Assembly: GCA_018335795.1 (NCBI GenBank)
Contig: JAGXRP010000002.1
Coordinates: forward strand, 1 to 53,080
Origin: Desulfobulbaceae bacterium
GTDB lineage: Bacteria > Bacteroidota > Ignavibacteria > Kapaibacteriales > UBA2268
Length of the DNA stretch: 53,080 nucleotides
Reading direction: 5' to 3'
The notes under the pieces were generated by a model. The model was not told where the DNA came from and made no database searches. It worked only from the letters and a program-made list of their open reading frames with translations. Below are positions 33,085-41,319 of this stretch, piece by piece. The first letter of the stretch is position 1, and each line of letters starts with the position of its first letter. A program made the position numbers and the translations under genes.

Positions 33085-33843
33085 TTATTCATCTTTCGGT
33101 TTCTTTTCGACTAATTTTACAATCCAAATGCTAATTTCATACAAAATAAATAGTGGGAGCGCAAAAAACATTTGGTTAATTGGGTCGGGAGTCGGTGTCA
33201 ATATTGCAGCTAAGATGATTATAACAACAACTGCATGACGCCAATAGGACCTAAGTCCTTTAGATGTGATTAAACCTGCTTTTGCCAAAACATAGGATAC
33301 CATTGGCATTTCGAATATTATCCCCGAAGCTAAAATCATTAGTGTCACAAATCCGAAATATGCGTTGACATCAATATCGGTTCTGATTTTATCCGTACCG
33401 AATGTAGCAGCAAATCCAAGCATAGAGGGAATCATGAAAAAGTAAGCGAATGCTACCCCGATGAAGAAGGATATAGAAGTAAAAAACGTTATCTTGCTTG
33501 CCCATTTCCTCTCATTTTCATATAAGCCCGGAGCTATAAAGAGCCATATTTGCCACAATAAAAAAGGGAATGAAATGATAAAACCTGTAATGAAAATCAC
33601 TTTAAAATATAAAAATGGAATACCGAATGGTTGCAAATTTTGCAAACTCAACTTAGCTGCAGATGCCGGTGCGAGCAAAATGTAGTTCATAAGGTCTTCT
33701 ATGAAGAAACCTGAAATTATGCAACCTATGATAATACCTACAAATGCAAAAATTATACGCTTTCTGAGTTCATCCAAATGCCCCATGAAGCCGATTTCTT
33801 CCTTTTCTTCGCCGGTTTCTTTATTTTCTTTCTCGTTGTTCAC
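33085..33843 (-). CDS. tatC: Sec-independent translocase subunit TatC
   Basis: This 252-residue membrane protein is of the Tat receptor complex. Family features are MGHLDELRKRI at the start of the core, then FIYLAPASA-type periplasmic loop, six hydrophobic helices, and FPFLLWQIWLFIAPGLYENERKW in the first cytoplasmic loop. AILTPTPDPINQMFFALPLFILYEI in the last pair is also diagnostic. The listed GTG start overlaps the flippase 3' end by 23 bases; ATG at 33786 (MGHLDEL) is a plausible alternative. The DUF1501 protein later in the window carries a twin-Arg signal and is a likely substrate. Confidence 0.95.
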   Translation of the reverse strand: MNNEKENKETGEEKEEIGFMGHLDELRKRIIFAFVGIIIGCIISGFFIEDLMNYILLAPASAAKLSLQNLQPFGIPFLYFKVIFITGFIISFPFLLWQIWLFIAPGLYENERKWASKITFFTSISFFIGVAFAYFFMIPSMLGFAATFGTDKIRTDIDVNAYFGFVTLMILASGIIFEMPMVSYVLAKAGLITSKGLRSYWRHAVVVIIILAAILTPTPDPINQMFFALPLFILYEISIWIVKLVEKKPKDE

Positions 33844-35080
33844 TACTTTGCAATAAAAATAAGTAAAGTGTTAAAAGTACAATTTCACCAACTACAAAGA
33901 TAAATGCTATACCGTTAATACCATAAAAGAAATTTACGACAACAACAGCAATAAAAGTCATCAATGCAGTGGCAAACAATGATTTAGAGATTTGCAATTC
34001 GTAATTGCGTGATATTAAAAATGATTCGACAATTTGATGCATCGAAATAGGTATGATTGCCCAAATCATAATTTTCAAAATCCCAATAGCTTCGGAGATT
34101 TGAAATGTCAAATCAATAATCAATTCTGCTAAAGCAAATATTGAAACTGCAATTATAGCATTGATTAAAAACATGTAAAAAAGCGACTTCTTAAGCAAAG
34201 ATTTATGCTCTGTCCTACTTTCGGAGGAGAATTCCGGCAAAAGAACATTGACGGTGGAAGCAGGAAGTAATCTAAGAAGCGATACAAATCGCATACCGAC
34301 AGTAAAAACACCTACCATATAGTTGCTTTGGAACAAAGGTAAAATCAACAAGGTTGACCTATATTGCATCATCGTGAGCAAATTAACGAACGTAAACCCG
34401 CGTCGTTCCTTAATTCTTGCAATCGTTGAACTGAATGAGAATAATGACTTTGTATATGGAAATAATATGTCTAAGGAGAAATTTTCAATTTGACGAACTG
34501 TATATAAATAAAGGAACATTTTTATAAGCTCCGAAAAAACCAAAACCAGAAATACATAAGCAATATTCGCGGTTAACCACAAAACGAGAGTCATTGTAGG
34601 GTACAAAAACAATGATGTACTGATTTCGATGATTGATATGCTCGAAAATCTCTTGAGACCACGACAAACAGACTTCAATGTCATGTTTGCAGATGCCGGA
34701 ATTACCCAAGGTAAAATAGCCAGAAAATACCATTCTCCTAAGGCGATCATGCCATAGAAGCAAAATATCGGAAATCCGAACAAGAGAATTCGCGTTTTGA
34801 AAACTTGTGCATCTCCGATTAATGCTTTCATTCTGTCAGGTTCTTGAGCTATTTCTCGTGGAATTTCGACTTCATAACCGGATTCGCCCAAAGTCCAAAG
34901 CATTGTGGCGAGCATAAATGAAAAGGTGTATATCCCGAGATACTCAGCTCCAAAAAATCGTCCCAGAACAAACGCAAATAATATACCTAATACAGCATTA
35001 ACAAGGTCTGCCGACATTAAGTAGAGAATCGAAACCGATATATTTTTTTTAAAAATTTGATTTCCGTTTTTTTTATTCAT
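33821..35080 (-). CDS. Polysaccharide flippase (MOP/Wzx-like)
   Basis: This membrane protein of about 419 residues has 12 or so hydrophobic helices and the N-terminal pattern of oligosaccharide flippases: LYLMSADLVNAVLGILFAFVLGRFFGAEYLGIYTFSFMLATM. The start is set at ATG 35080, nine bases inside a TTG option. It presumably moves lipid-linked glycans across the inner membrane. No glycosyltransferases are nearby. The tatC gene overlaps its end. A divergent asparagine-synthase homologue lies on the other side. Confidence 0.82.
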   Translation of the reverse strand: MNKKNGNQIFKKNISVSILYLMSADLVNAVLGILFAFVLGRFFGAEYLGIYTFSFMLATMLWTLGESGYEVEIPREIAQEPDRMKALIGDAQVFKTRILLFGFPIFCFYGMIALGEWYFLAILPWVIPASANMTLKSVCRGLKRFSSISIIEISTSLFLYPTMTLVLWLTANIAYVFLVLVFSELIKMFLYLYTVRQIENFSLDILFPYTKSLFSFSSTIARIKERRGFTFVNLLTMMQYRSTLLILPLFQSNYMVGVFTVGMRFVSLLRLLPASTVNVLLPEFSSESRTEHKSLLKKSLFYMFLINAIIAVSIFALAELIIDLTFQISEAIGILKIMIWAIIPISMHQIVESFLISRNYELQISKSLFATALMTFIAVVVVNFFYGINGIAFIFVVGEIVLLTLYLFLLQSSEQRERK

Positions 35081-35140
35081 ACTTTGCAATTTAAGAATTA
35101 TCTGTCTAACAATAAGTATAAATTTTGGAGGTGATGCTTA

Positions 35141-35203
35141 ATGGGTAACGAAAAAAAGTATAGCCCGCAAGAAATACTGACTAATGGCAGGGAGGGAGGG
35201 TAG
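35141..35203 (+). CDS. Candidate 20-residue peptide with perfect Shine-Dalgarno, ending in Gly-Gly
   Basis: ATG at 35141 opens a 20-codon frame (MGNEKKYSPQ...NGREGG) ending at TAG 35201-35203. It is preceded by GGAGGTGAT (35127-35135), a nine-base perfect match to the anti-Shine-Dalgarno, five bases before the ATG. Most other genes here have weak or no such site. The TTG start of the asparagine-synthase homologue lies two bases after the stop, so the two are probably translated together. It could be a substrate peptide, a coupling leader peptide, or the true N-terminus of the next gene if a frameshift exists in the G-rich run. It has no recognised family. Confidence 0.4.
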   Translation: MGNEKKYSPQEILTNGREGG

Positions 35204-35205
35204 CC

Positions 35206-36924
35206 TTGACTTTTATTTTTGCCGTATTCGGGCATTTCCCCGATTCCATTCGTGTGCTTGTCACCAATAAATTTGGCGACAAAGTGATTCACTCATCGTC
35301 CGATTACCTGCTCGCAGGTGGCGGACTAAAGGAAACTTTTGCATATAGACGAACCGATGAATCGCATATAGCAGTATGCGGAGTGCCTCTTATGAAAATA
35401 AATGACAAGTATATATTAGTCAGAAATGAAAATCTCGATGCAGTTGCACAAAACCCCTCAAAAGCAAGTACTTTTGAGGGGCATTTTGTCTTTTGCAGTA
35501 AACGCAACAATACATTAACAATTGTCAATGATATACTTGGTTTTCGCGAATTTTACGAATACGTCGGCGACGGATACAGCATAATAAGTACAGAAGTAAG
35601 GTTAATTGCCGAAATTGCAGGTGGATTAAAACTTAATCAAAATTGGTTAGCAACAGGTTTTTTACTCAAGGTTCAATTAGACAAAGAATCACATGCACAG
35701 GGGATAACACGTTATTGCGGTGCAGAGATGCTCCAACTGAAATTGACAGACAAAGGTCTAATTCGGGAGAGATCCAAATTGCAAGCCCCCACAGAATTTC
35801 CCAAAACAGAAGAAGAAATCAAAAATGAAATAATACAACTTTCATTCCCTGAAATTGATGATTTCAAATCAGTAATATCAATGTCCGGCGGATTGGATTC
35901 GAGATTTTTATTGTCGTTGATGAAACCTGCAAAATCCGATTTGAAGGCAGTAAGCATTGGATTTGCCGACCACCCGGATAATTTAACAGCAATAAAAGTT
36001 TGTAATGCTGCAGGAATGGAACATTCGATTTTAGATACTGATGATTTGGAAAGCTACCCATTTGGTTTTGGGGATATAATCAATTATGTACAAGGTAACA
36101 GAAGTCAATCAGTCGCTTCAGAATATTTGTTTATGCGACTCTGTGACTATATTTACAAAAAAGGACTAATTCAAGTTGATGCAGGTTGGGCAGAAATTGG
36201 GCGACACATGTTGTTCTCGAAATTGCAATACTTATCTAAATTGGGATTTGCCAAAATAGATAAATTTCGACTATATGAATTGTTCAAATCATCTCGAACG
36301 ATTTTTTTAGATAATGGATTAGCTCAAGATTTAAAGAAGATTGCATTAGAGAAAGCAGATTCAATCATTAGTTCATACGAAATGAATAAACGACAGGATT
36401 TAGCAAAGCGATTAGACGATTTTTCAATAGATTTTAAAATCAGTAATAATATTTCCGCAAAGCAAAGTTTGGCAGATAGCACACACATCAGCTTAAGTCC
36501 ATTCAACCAACCCATCATGAATCGTGCTTTGGTTGCATTAGCTCCGAATCAAAAGTTAAATGGAAGGTTTTATCGAGACACAATCAGAAAAGCATTTCCA
36601 GCAATAGCTAAGATAAATTTAGTCAAAGGGACTCACGAAATCCCCTTCAATTTCGGTACTCTGTCAGTTGGATTATACTTAAAATTCACAAAAAGCAAAT
36701 ATCATCGCGATTATTCAGTTGAAATGTTTAGATTATTTGGGAATGAAATTCGCGATTATCTCAACTCCACCGAAACATTCTCAAGTGCTTATTATGACAA
36801 TGGCATTGTGAAAAACATAATCAACAATGCAAATGTTGTGAATCCAAAATCATGTCATGATTTAGATACACTATTGACATTCGAGATTTTCCGGCGTTCA
36901 ATCGAAAGTCCCAAAAAGAGTTAG
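35206..36924 (+). CDS. Asparagine synthase-related protein lacking the glutaminase Cys
   Basis: This 572-residue protein has an N-terminal class II amidotransferase-like half and a C-terminal ATP pyrophosphatase half with the PP-loop ISMSGGLDSRFLL (Ser227-Ser232). The usual start MCGI(A/F)G is replaced by TFIFAVFG, so the catalytic Cys is missing and glutamine hydrolysis is unlikely. Cys-less homologues include lasso-peptide cyclases and beta-lactam synthetases, which adenylate a carboxyl group and join it to an amine. The TTG start is the first in frame after a stop and follows GGGAGGGAGGG. It is divergent from the flippase and directly follows a 20-codon ORF. The substrate is unknown. Confidence 0.8.
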   Translation: MTFIFAVFGHFPDSIRVLVTNKFGDKVIHSSSDYLLAGGGLKETFAYRRTDESHIAVCGVPLMKINDKYILVRNENLDAVAQNPSKASTFEGHFVFCSKRNNTLTIVNDILGFREFYEYVGDGYSIISTEVRLIAEIAGGLKLNQNWLATGFLLKVQLDKESHAQGITRYCGAEMLQLKLTDKGLIRERSKLQAPTEFPKTEEEIKNEIIQLSFPEIDDFKSVISMSGGLDSRFLLSLMKPAKSDLKAVSIGFADHPDNLTAIKVCNAAGMEHSILDTDDLESYPFGFGDIINYVQGNRSQSVASEYLFMRLCDYIYKKGLIQVDAGWAEIGRHMLFSKLQYLSKLGFAKIDKFRLYELFKSSRTIFLDNGLAQDLKKIALEKADSIISSYEMNKRQDLAKRLDDFSIDFKISNNISAKQSLADSTHISLSPFNQPIMNRALVALAPNQKLNGRFYRDTIRKAFPAIAKINLVKGTHEIPFNFGTLSVGLYLKFTKSKYHRDYSVEMFRLFGNEIRDYLNSTETFSSAYYDNGIVKNIINNANVVNPKSCHDLDTLLTFEIFRRSIESPKKS

Positions 36925-36946
36925 TCAATTTTCGATGAATGTTTCG

Positions 36947-36954
36947 TATTTTTG
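36947..36954 (+). promoter_or_regulatory. -7 box TATTTTTG overlapping the first TTG of the EamA gene
   Basis: TATTTTTG at 36947-36954 matches TAnnTTTG. Its last three bases are the first in-frame TTG, so transcription would begin a few bases later, and translation from one of the later TTG codons (36964 or 36976). Confidence 0.45.
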
Positions 36955-36963
36955 CATTTTACT

Positions 36964-37866
36964 TTGGGACATAATTTGTTTATAGGGGAAATTTCAGCAC
37001 TTACAGCAGCTTTACTATGGTCTAATGCGTCTATAGTATTCACAACTGCAACTATTAAATTAGGTCCCATCCAACTGAACGTTGACAGAATGGCATTAGC
37101 TACAATTTTGTTAGCTATTACAATCTTGATTTGGGGTCTGAGTTATTCTGTCACGAGTTACCAACTTCTGATGCTTACATTAAGCGGTATAGTTGGTTTA
37201 GTGGTTGGAGATTCTTTTTTATTCAAATCATTCAGTGCGATTGGACCACGAATGACAATGCTTATTTATTCTGTTAATCCAGCAATTGCGGGAATCTTAG
37301 CATTTTTTGTGCTGGGTGAGGTAATGTCCACTTTCGCAATCATAGGTATTCTGATTACACTTAGCGGAATATTTATTGTAATTATTGATAGAAAGCCAAG
37401 CACAGGCAATCGCCAATTTCATATGACAGCCAAAGGGTTGATGTATGCTTTATTAGGTGCAGCAGGGCAAGGAATTGGGTTGATACTTGCAAAAATGGCG
37501 TATTCTGACGGTGATATTCATAGCATAACAGCCACTTTTGTACGCATAGCATCGTCTGTAGTATTTTTGTTACCGGCAGCAATTTTTATTGGGAGATACA
37601 AAAATCCTGTGAAATTATACTCGAAAGATAATAAGACTTTTGGTCTTGTAGCACTTGGTTCGGTGATAGGACCATACTTAGGAATAACGCTCAGTTTTGT
37701 AGCGCTGACAAACACTCAGGTAGGAATAGCAGCGACACTAATGTCAACTGTACCAATTATGATATTACCCGTTACTTACGTATTTTACAAAGAAAAAATA
37801 AATGCAAGAGCATTAATCGGAGCATCGGTTTCAGTTATCGGTGTTGCCATGTTGTTTCTGACTTAA
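36964..37866 (+). CDS. EamA-family (DMT) transporter
   Basis: This protein of about 300 residues has ten predicted membrane helices in two five-helix repeats, each with an EamA pattern (LTAALLWSNASIVFTTATIKL and LMYALLGAAGQGIGLILAKMA). It ends with the 'L-x-x-x-P-(I/V)-x-x-x-x-x-x-x-x-(K)-E-x-(I)' type motif: STVPIMILPVTYVFYKEKINARALIGASVSVIGV. The exported substrate cannot be predicted. No ATG is available. TTG codons at 36952, 36964 and 36976 are possible starts; the first overlaps a promoter box, so 36964 was chosen. Confidence 0.85.
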   Translation: MGHNLFIGEISALTAALLWSNASIVFTTATIKLGPIQLNVDRMALATILLAITILIWGLSYSVTSYQLLMLTLSGIVGLVVGDSFLFKSFSAIGPRMTMLIYSVNPAIAGILAFFVLGEVMSTFAIIGILITLSGIFIVIIDRKPSTGNRQFHMTAKGLMYALLGAAGQGIGLILAKMAYSDGDIHSITATFVRIASSVVFLLPAAIFIGRYKNPVKLYSKDNKTFGLVALGSVIGPYLGITLSFVALTNTQVGIAATLMSTVPIMILPVTYVFYKEKINARALIGASVSVIGVAMLFLT

Positions 37867-37879
37867 TCGGATTGAAAAA

Positions 37880-38698
37880 ATGAAAACTATGACTAAAAAA
37901 AGAGAACTTGTCAGCTCGAACAAAACAACGACAAAAGCAAAAAGCACGCGGCCTAAGAAAAAAGGCGAAAGTGAACTTGATGTTGATATCAGATTGAACA
38001 AATTCATAGCTGATGCCGGTGTAACTTCACGTCGCAAAGCCGATAAATTGATTCTTGATGGAGCCGTAAAAGTAAACGGTATAGTGGTGGACCAGCCGGG
38101 CACGAAAGTAAACAAAACAGACTTTGTAACTGTGCATGGCGACCCCGTTAAGGAAAAGACAATGCCAATATACATTGTGTTGAATAAACCCAAAAACATA
38201 ATTACAACCACCGACGATGAATTAGGTAGAAAAACCGTTCTTGACATTGTCAAAAAACATGCAAGAATTTATCCTGTAGGGCGATTAGACCGCAACACAA
38301 CAGGAGTTCTTTTGCTGACAAATGATGGTGACCTCGCTCATAGGCTTACTCATCCATCGTATGAAATTGAGCGGGTTTATGATGTGAAATTAGACCAAGT
38401 TCTCAAAACAGAAGACGCAAAAGCGATTTCGCAGGGAATTGAGCTCGAAAACGGTGAAAAAACTCAGCCATGTGAATTGTTCATTCATACATATGATAAA
38501 TCAAAAGTAACCATTACCTTACGTGAAGGAAAGAATCACGAAGTAAGGAGAATTTTTGAAACTTTCGGATACGAAGTCAAACAACTCGACAGGAAGACAT
38601 TCGCTGGAATAAACGTATCGGGTTTGCCAAGAGGTACTTACAGACATTTAAACCGCAAAGAATTGCAACATGTAAAAAAAATCGTGAAATTGAATTAA
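37880..38698 (+). CDS. rRNA pseudouridine synthase (RsuA/RluB family)
   Basis: This 272-residue protein has an N-terminal Lys/Arg-rich extension of about 40 residues, then an S4 RNA-binding domain (IRLNKFIADAGVTSRRKADKLI). The catalytic domain has YIVLNKPKNIITTTDDELGRKTV and YPVGRLDRNTTGVLLLTNDG, where the Asp of GRLD is the catalytic residue. The KNHEVRRIFETFGYEVKQLDR segment is typical of RluB/RsuA. The target uridine, probably in 23S rRNA, is not certain. It begins 14 bp after the EamA stop. Confidence 0.93.
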   Translation: MKTMTKKRELVSSNKTTTKAKSTRPKKKGESELDVDIRLNKFIADAGVTSRRKADKLILDGAVKVNGIVVDQPGTKVNKTDFVTVHGDPVKEKTMPIYIVLNKPKNIITTTDDELGRKTVLDIVKKHARIYPVGRLDRNTTGVLLLTNDGDLAHRLTHPSYEIERVYDVKLDQVLKTEDAKAISQGIELENGEKTQPCELFIHTYDKSKVTITLREGKNHEVRRIFETFGYEVKQLDRKTFAGINVSGLPRGTYRHLNRKELQHVKKIVKLN

Positions 38699-38734
38699 AC
38701 AAAAATATTTTTTTTCCGATATTTTTTGTAATTT

Positions 38735-38742
38735 TATATTTG
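38735..38742 (+). promoter_or_regulatory. -7 box TATATTTG upstream of the 155-residue secreted protein
   Basis: TATATTTG at 38735-38742 fits TAnnTTTG and ends 21 bases before the ATG at 38764. Confidence 0.5.
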
Positions 38743-38763
38743 TAAATATGCCAAGAGATTAAA

Positions 38764-39231
38764 ATGAAAATACTGTTTACTTTGCTTTTTTTGATGACAT
38801 TCACAATGTTTGCCCAAGACGGCGGACTGCAACACTCTGCTTCTAATACTCAAGGGCGTGGTTTCGACGAAGTCCCTACAAACTTGAAAAAGCGAGTTGA
38901 AAATTTTTTTGAAACTTTGAAATCCGAAGATGTAAATAAAGCCTACGAAGAATTATTGCAAAATAGTCCGATTATGAACCAAAAAGAGGATTTGAATAAT
39001 TTAGTTATCCAAACCAGAAGAGCAATCGGTTTATACGGCAAAATTTACAGCTATGAGCCTGTTTATGCTGATATAGTGAGTAATTCATATATCAGATTGA
39101 ATTATTTAGGGATTCATTCAAATTATCCTGTTCGATGGATATTTACTTTTTATCGTTCACCAAAGCATGATTGGATAATAACAAACATAAAATTTGATGA
39201 CTTAAGCGAATATTTTTTCCGAAACAATTGA
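38764..39231 (+). CDS. Small secreted protein, NTF2/DUF4019-like guess
   Basis: This 155-residue protein has a signal peptide (MKILFTLLFLMTFTMFA, then Q). The mature part begins with a polar stretch, then LKKRVENFFETLKSEDVNKAYEELLQNSPI. This helix-rich start followed by strands (VSNSYIRLNYLG, VRWIFTFYRSPKHDWIITNIKFDD) is the pattern of small NTF2-like exported domains. The family assignment is only a shape argument. It has its own promoter box and precedes purF. Confidence 0.6.
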   Translation: MKILFTLLFLMTFTMFAQDGGLQHSASNTQGRGFDEVPTNLKKRVENFFETLKSEDVNKAYEELLQNSPIMNQKEDLNNLVIQTRRAIGLYGKIYSYEPVYADIVSNSYIRLNYLGIHSNYPVRWIFTFYRSPKHDWIITNIKFDDLSEYFFRNN

Positions 39232-39281
39232 TGCTAAACTTAAAAAGTTTTCCACTTTCAGAATTAAAAATTATAAATCCT

Positions 39282-39289
39282 TATTTTTG
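39282..39289 (+). promoter_or_regulatory. -7 box TATTTTTG upstream of purF
   Basis: TATTTTTG at 39282-39289 ends 31 bases before the purF ATG and matches TAnnTTTG. Confidence 0.5.
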
Positions 39290-39320
39290 TAAATTGAGAA
39301 CATGAGAAACACATTTTAAA

Positions 39321-40838
39321 ATGAAAAGACATCCAAATAATATATCCATCTTAGTTCCCGAATTAGACAAGGCTCGTCCAAATTGCGCAGTAGTAGGAGT
39401 TTACGGACATCCTCAGGCTTCTATTATGACATATTACGCTCTGCATGCTTTACAACATCGGGGACAGGAAGCAGCAGGAATAATTAGTATTTATCAAGAT
39501 GAGAAAAAAAAGAAAAAGAGATTTGCTGCAAAACGAGGGCAGGGTTTGGTATTAGATGTTTTTTCAGAACCGAATATCCTTACCCAAACCCTAAAAGGCG
39601 ATATGGCAATCGGTCATAATCGTTATTCGACTACAGGCTCATCTTCTACAAATAATATTCAGCCTTTTAGTATGATTTATAATGATGGTATTTTTGCATT
39701 GGCACATAATGGCAATTTGACCAATACAAAGACTTTACGTAATAAATTGATACAAGAAGGTTCGATATTCCAAACTACAACAGATTCAGAATTGTTTTTG
39801 CATTTAATCGCAAAAAGTAAAAAAGAGTCACGCCTCGAAAAAGTGCGAGATGCACTCCAAACAGCACGTGGGGCATATTCATTGACAATGTTGACCGACG
39901 ACACGTTAATTGCCGCACGCGATCCAAATGGAGTCCGACCACTAAGTATTGGCAGAATGAAAACCGATACCGGTTGGGCGTATATAATTGCTTCCGAAAC
40001 TGCAGCATTCGATATTATTAGTGCCGAATATATTAGAAGCGTTCATCACAATGAGATTATACAAATAGACCAAGAAACTTTAAAAACAGGCGAAATTAAA
40101 TCTTTTAAAATCGTTGACGAAACACCTATTGCCCACCATTGCATTTTCGAGTATATTTACTTTTCAAGACCTGACAGCAAAATTTTCGGGCATAGTGTTG
40201 ATAAAGTTCGCAGAAAACTGGGGAAAAAATTAGGCGAAGAAATGCCAATCGTCGATAAAGATGATAAAATCAGAGCAGTTCCTGTGCCTGATAGTGCAAA
40301 TACCGCAACTATAGGTTTTTCGAGAGTTAACTCTGCAAACGGCAACGAAACCTTGTTTGAATTAGGGTTAATCAGGAGTCACTATATTGGCAGAACATTT
40401 ATCGCGCCGGGACAAAATAACAGAGAATTTAGAGTAAAAGCTAAATTCAATGTGGTCAAAGGTGTAATCGAAGGAAAAACTATTGTTCTCGTAGATGATT
40501 CGATTGTACGGGGGACAACTTCTAAAGCATTAGTGAAATTAGTCAGAGAAGCAAATCCCAAAAAATTGCATTTATTAATCAGTTCACCGCCCATCAAGCA
40601 TCCTTGCTTTTATGGAATGGATTTTCCTAGTGAAGAAGAATTAATTGCAAATCATCACGATTCGATAGAAAAAATTGGCGAATATATTGGCGTTGATACA
40701 ATTCATTATTTATCGAAAGAAAAATTGATGGAATCAGTGCCTCAAGAAGAAGGCATTGACTATTGTACTGCATGCTTTACAGGCAATTACCCTATTGAAA
40801 TTGAAAAAAATGGAGTAGATATAAATACAAATGACTGA
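39321..40838 (+). CDS. purF: Amidophosphoribosyltransferase
   Basis: This 505-residue enzyme makes 5-phosphoribosylamine from PRPP and glutamine, the first step of purine synthesis. The catalytic cysteine is Cys22 (NCAVVGVYGH), preceded by a propeptide to be removed, as in Bacillus-type enzymes. Cysteines in HHCIFEYIYF, HPCFYGMDFPS and CTACF are placed as the [4Fe-4S] ligands of that class. The PRPP motif IVLVDDSIVRGTTSK is intact. The 3' end overlaps yraN by 8 bases. Confidence 0.97.
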   Translation: MKRHPNNISILVPELDKARPNCAVVGVYGHPQASIMTYYALHALQHRGQEAAGIISIYQDEKKKKKRFAAKRGQGLVLDVFSEPNILTQTLKGDMAIGHNRYSTTGSSSTNNIQPFSMIYNDGIFALAHNGNLTNTKTLRNKLIQEGSIFQTTTDSELFLHLIAKSKKESRLEKVRDALQTARGAYSLTMLTDDTLIAARDPNGVRPLSIGRMKTDTGWAYIIASETAAFDIISAEYIRSVHHNEIIQIDQETLKTGEIKSFKIVDETPIAHHCIFEYIYFSRPDSKIFGHSVDKVRRKLGKKLGEEMPIVDKDDKIRAVPVPDSANTATIGFSRVNSANGNETLFELGLIRSHYIGRTFIAPGQNNREFRVKAKFNVVKGVIEGKTIVLVDDSIVRGTTSKALVKLVREANPKKLHLLISSPPIKHPCFYGMDFPSEEELIANHHDSIEKIGEYIGVDTIHYLSKEKLMESVPQEEGIDYCTACFTGNYPIEIEKNGVDINTND

Positions 40839-41190
40839 TTCAACTCGTTCAATTGGTTCAAAATTTGAAGATATCGCCGCTAATTATTTGACTGACAGAG
40901 GTTACACAATAATTAAGCGGAATTTTCATTTTGGCAAATTGGGCGAAATTGATATAGTTGCTCAAATTGGCAATATACTTGTTTTCGTTGAAGTAAAAGC
41001 CAGAACGTCAGTAGAGTACGGTACAATTTACGATACAGTCCCACTTTCGAAGCGGAAAACGATTCGCAAAACAGCAGAAGGTTATTTATATGTTAATAAA
41101 ATTAACGATAGAGAGTGCCGATTAGATTTTGTGGGTATAGATGCTACTGTTCGCCCATTTGTGATTACACATATTGAAAATGCTTTTTGA
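40831..41190 (+). CDS. yraN: YraN/UPF0102 family protein (nuclease-like)
   Basis: This 119-residue protein has the family pattern GSKFEDIAANYLTDRGYTIIKRNFHFGKLGEIDIVAQIGNILVFVEVKARTS. The GEIDxxx...FVEVKxR residues are the metal-binding core of a restriction-endonuclease-like fold (Holliday-junction resolvase-related). Its cellular role is not established. It overlaps purF by 8 bases and is the last gene before a 129-bp spacer. Confidence 0.93.
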   Translation: MTDSTRSIGSKFEDIAANYLTDRGYTIIKRNFHFGKLGEIDIVAQIGNILVFVEVKARTSVEYGTIYDTVPLSKRKTIRKTAEGYLYVNKINDRECRLDFVGIDATVRPFVITHIENAF

Positions 41191-41319
41191 AAAATATAAT
41201 TTTATTAAAATAATTTCAATCATAATCATTCGTAGTAAATTAATAATTTAGCAAATATTAAAATAATTTATAAAATAGTAATTTGAAAGACAATTAACTA
41301 AATAATTCAGGAATGACTA
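41191..41319. other. Leader region of sucD
   Basis: This AT-rich 129-bp spacer contains TAGTAATTTG near 41276, one base off TAnnTTTG. No terminator for purF-yraN was seen. Confidence 0.3.

Noticed and set aside
35206-36924. A complete lasso-peptide cluster
   Set aside because: No transglutaminase-like B2 peptidase, RRE protein or typical precursor with a core after the leader was found nearby. Only the Cys-less asparagine synthase homologue and a very short ORF are present.
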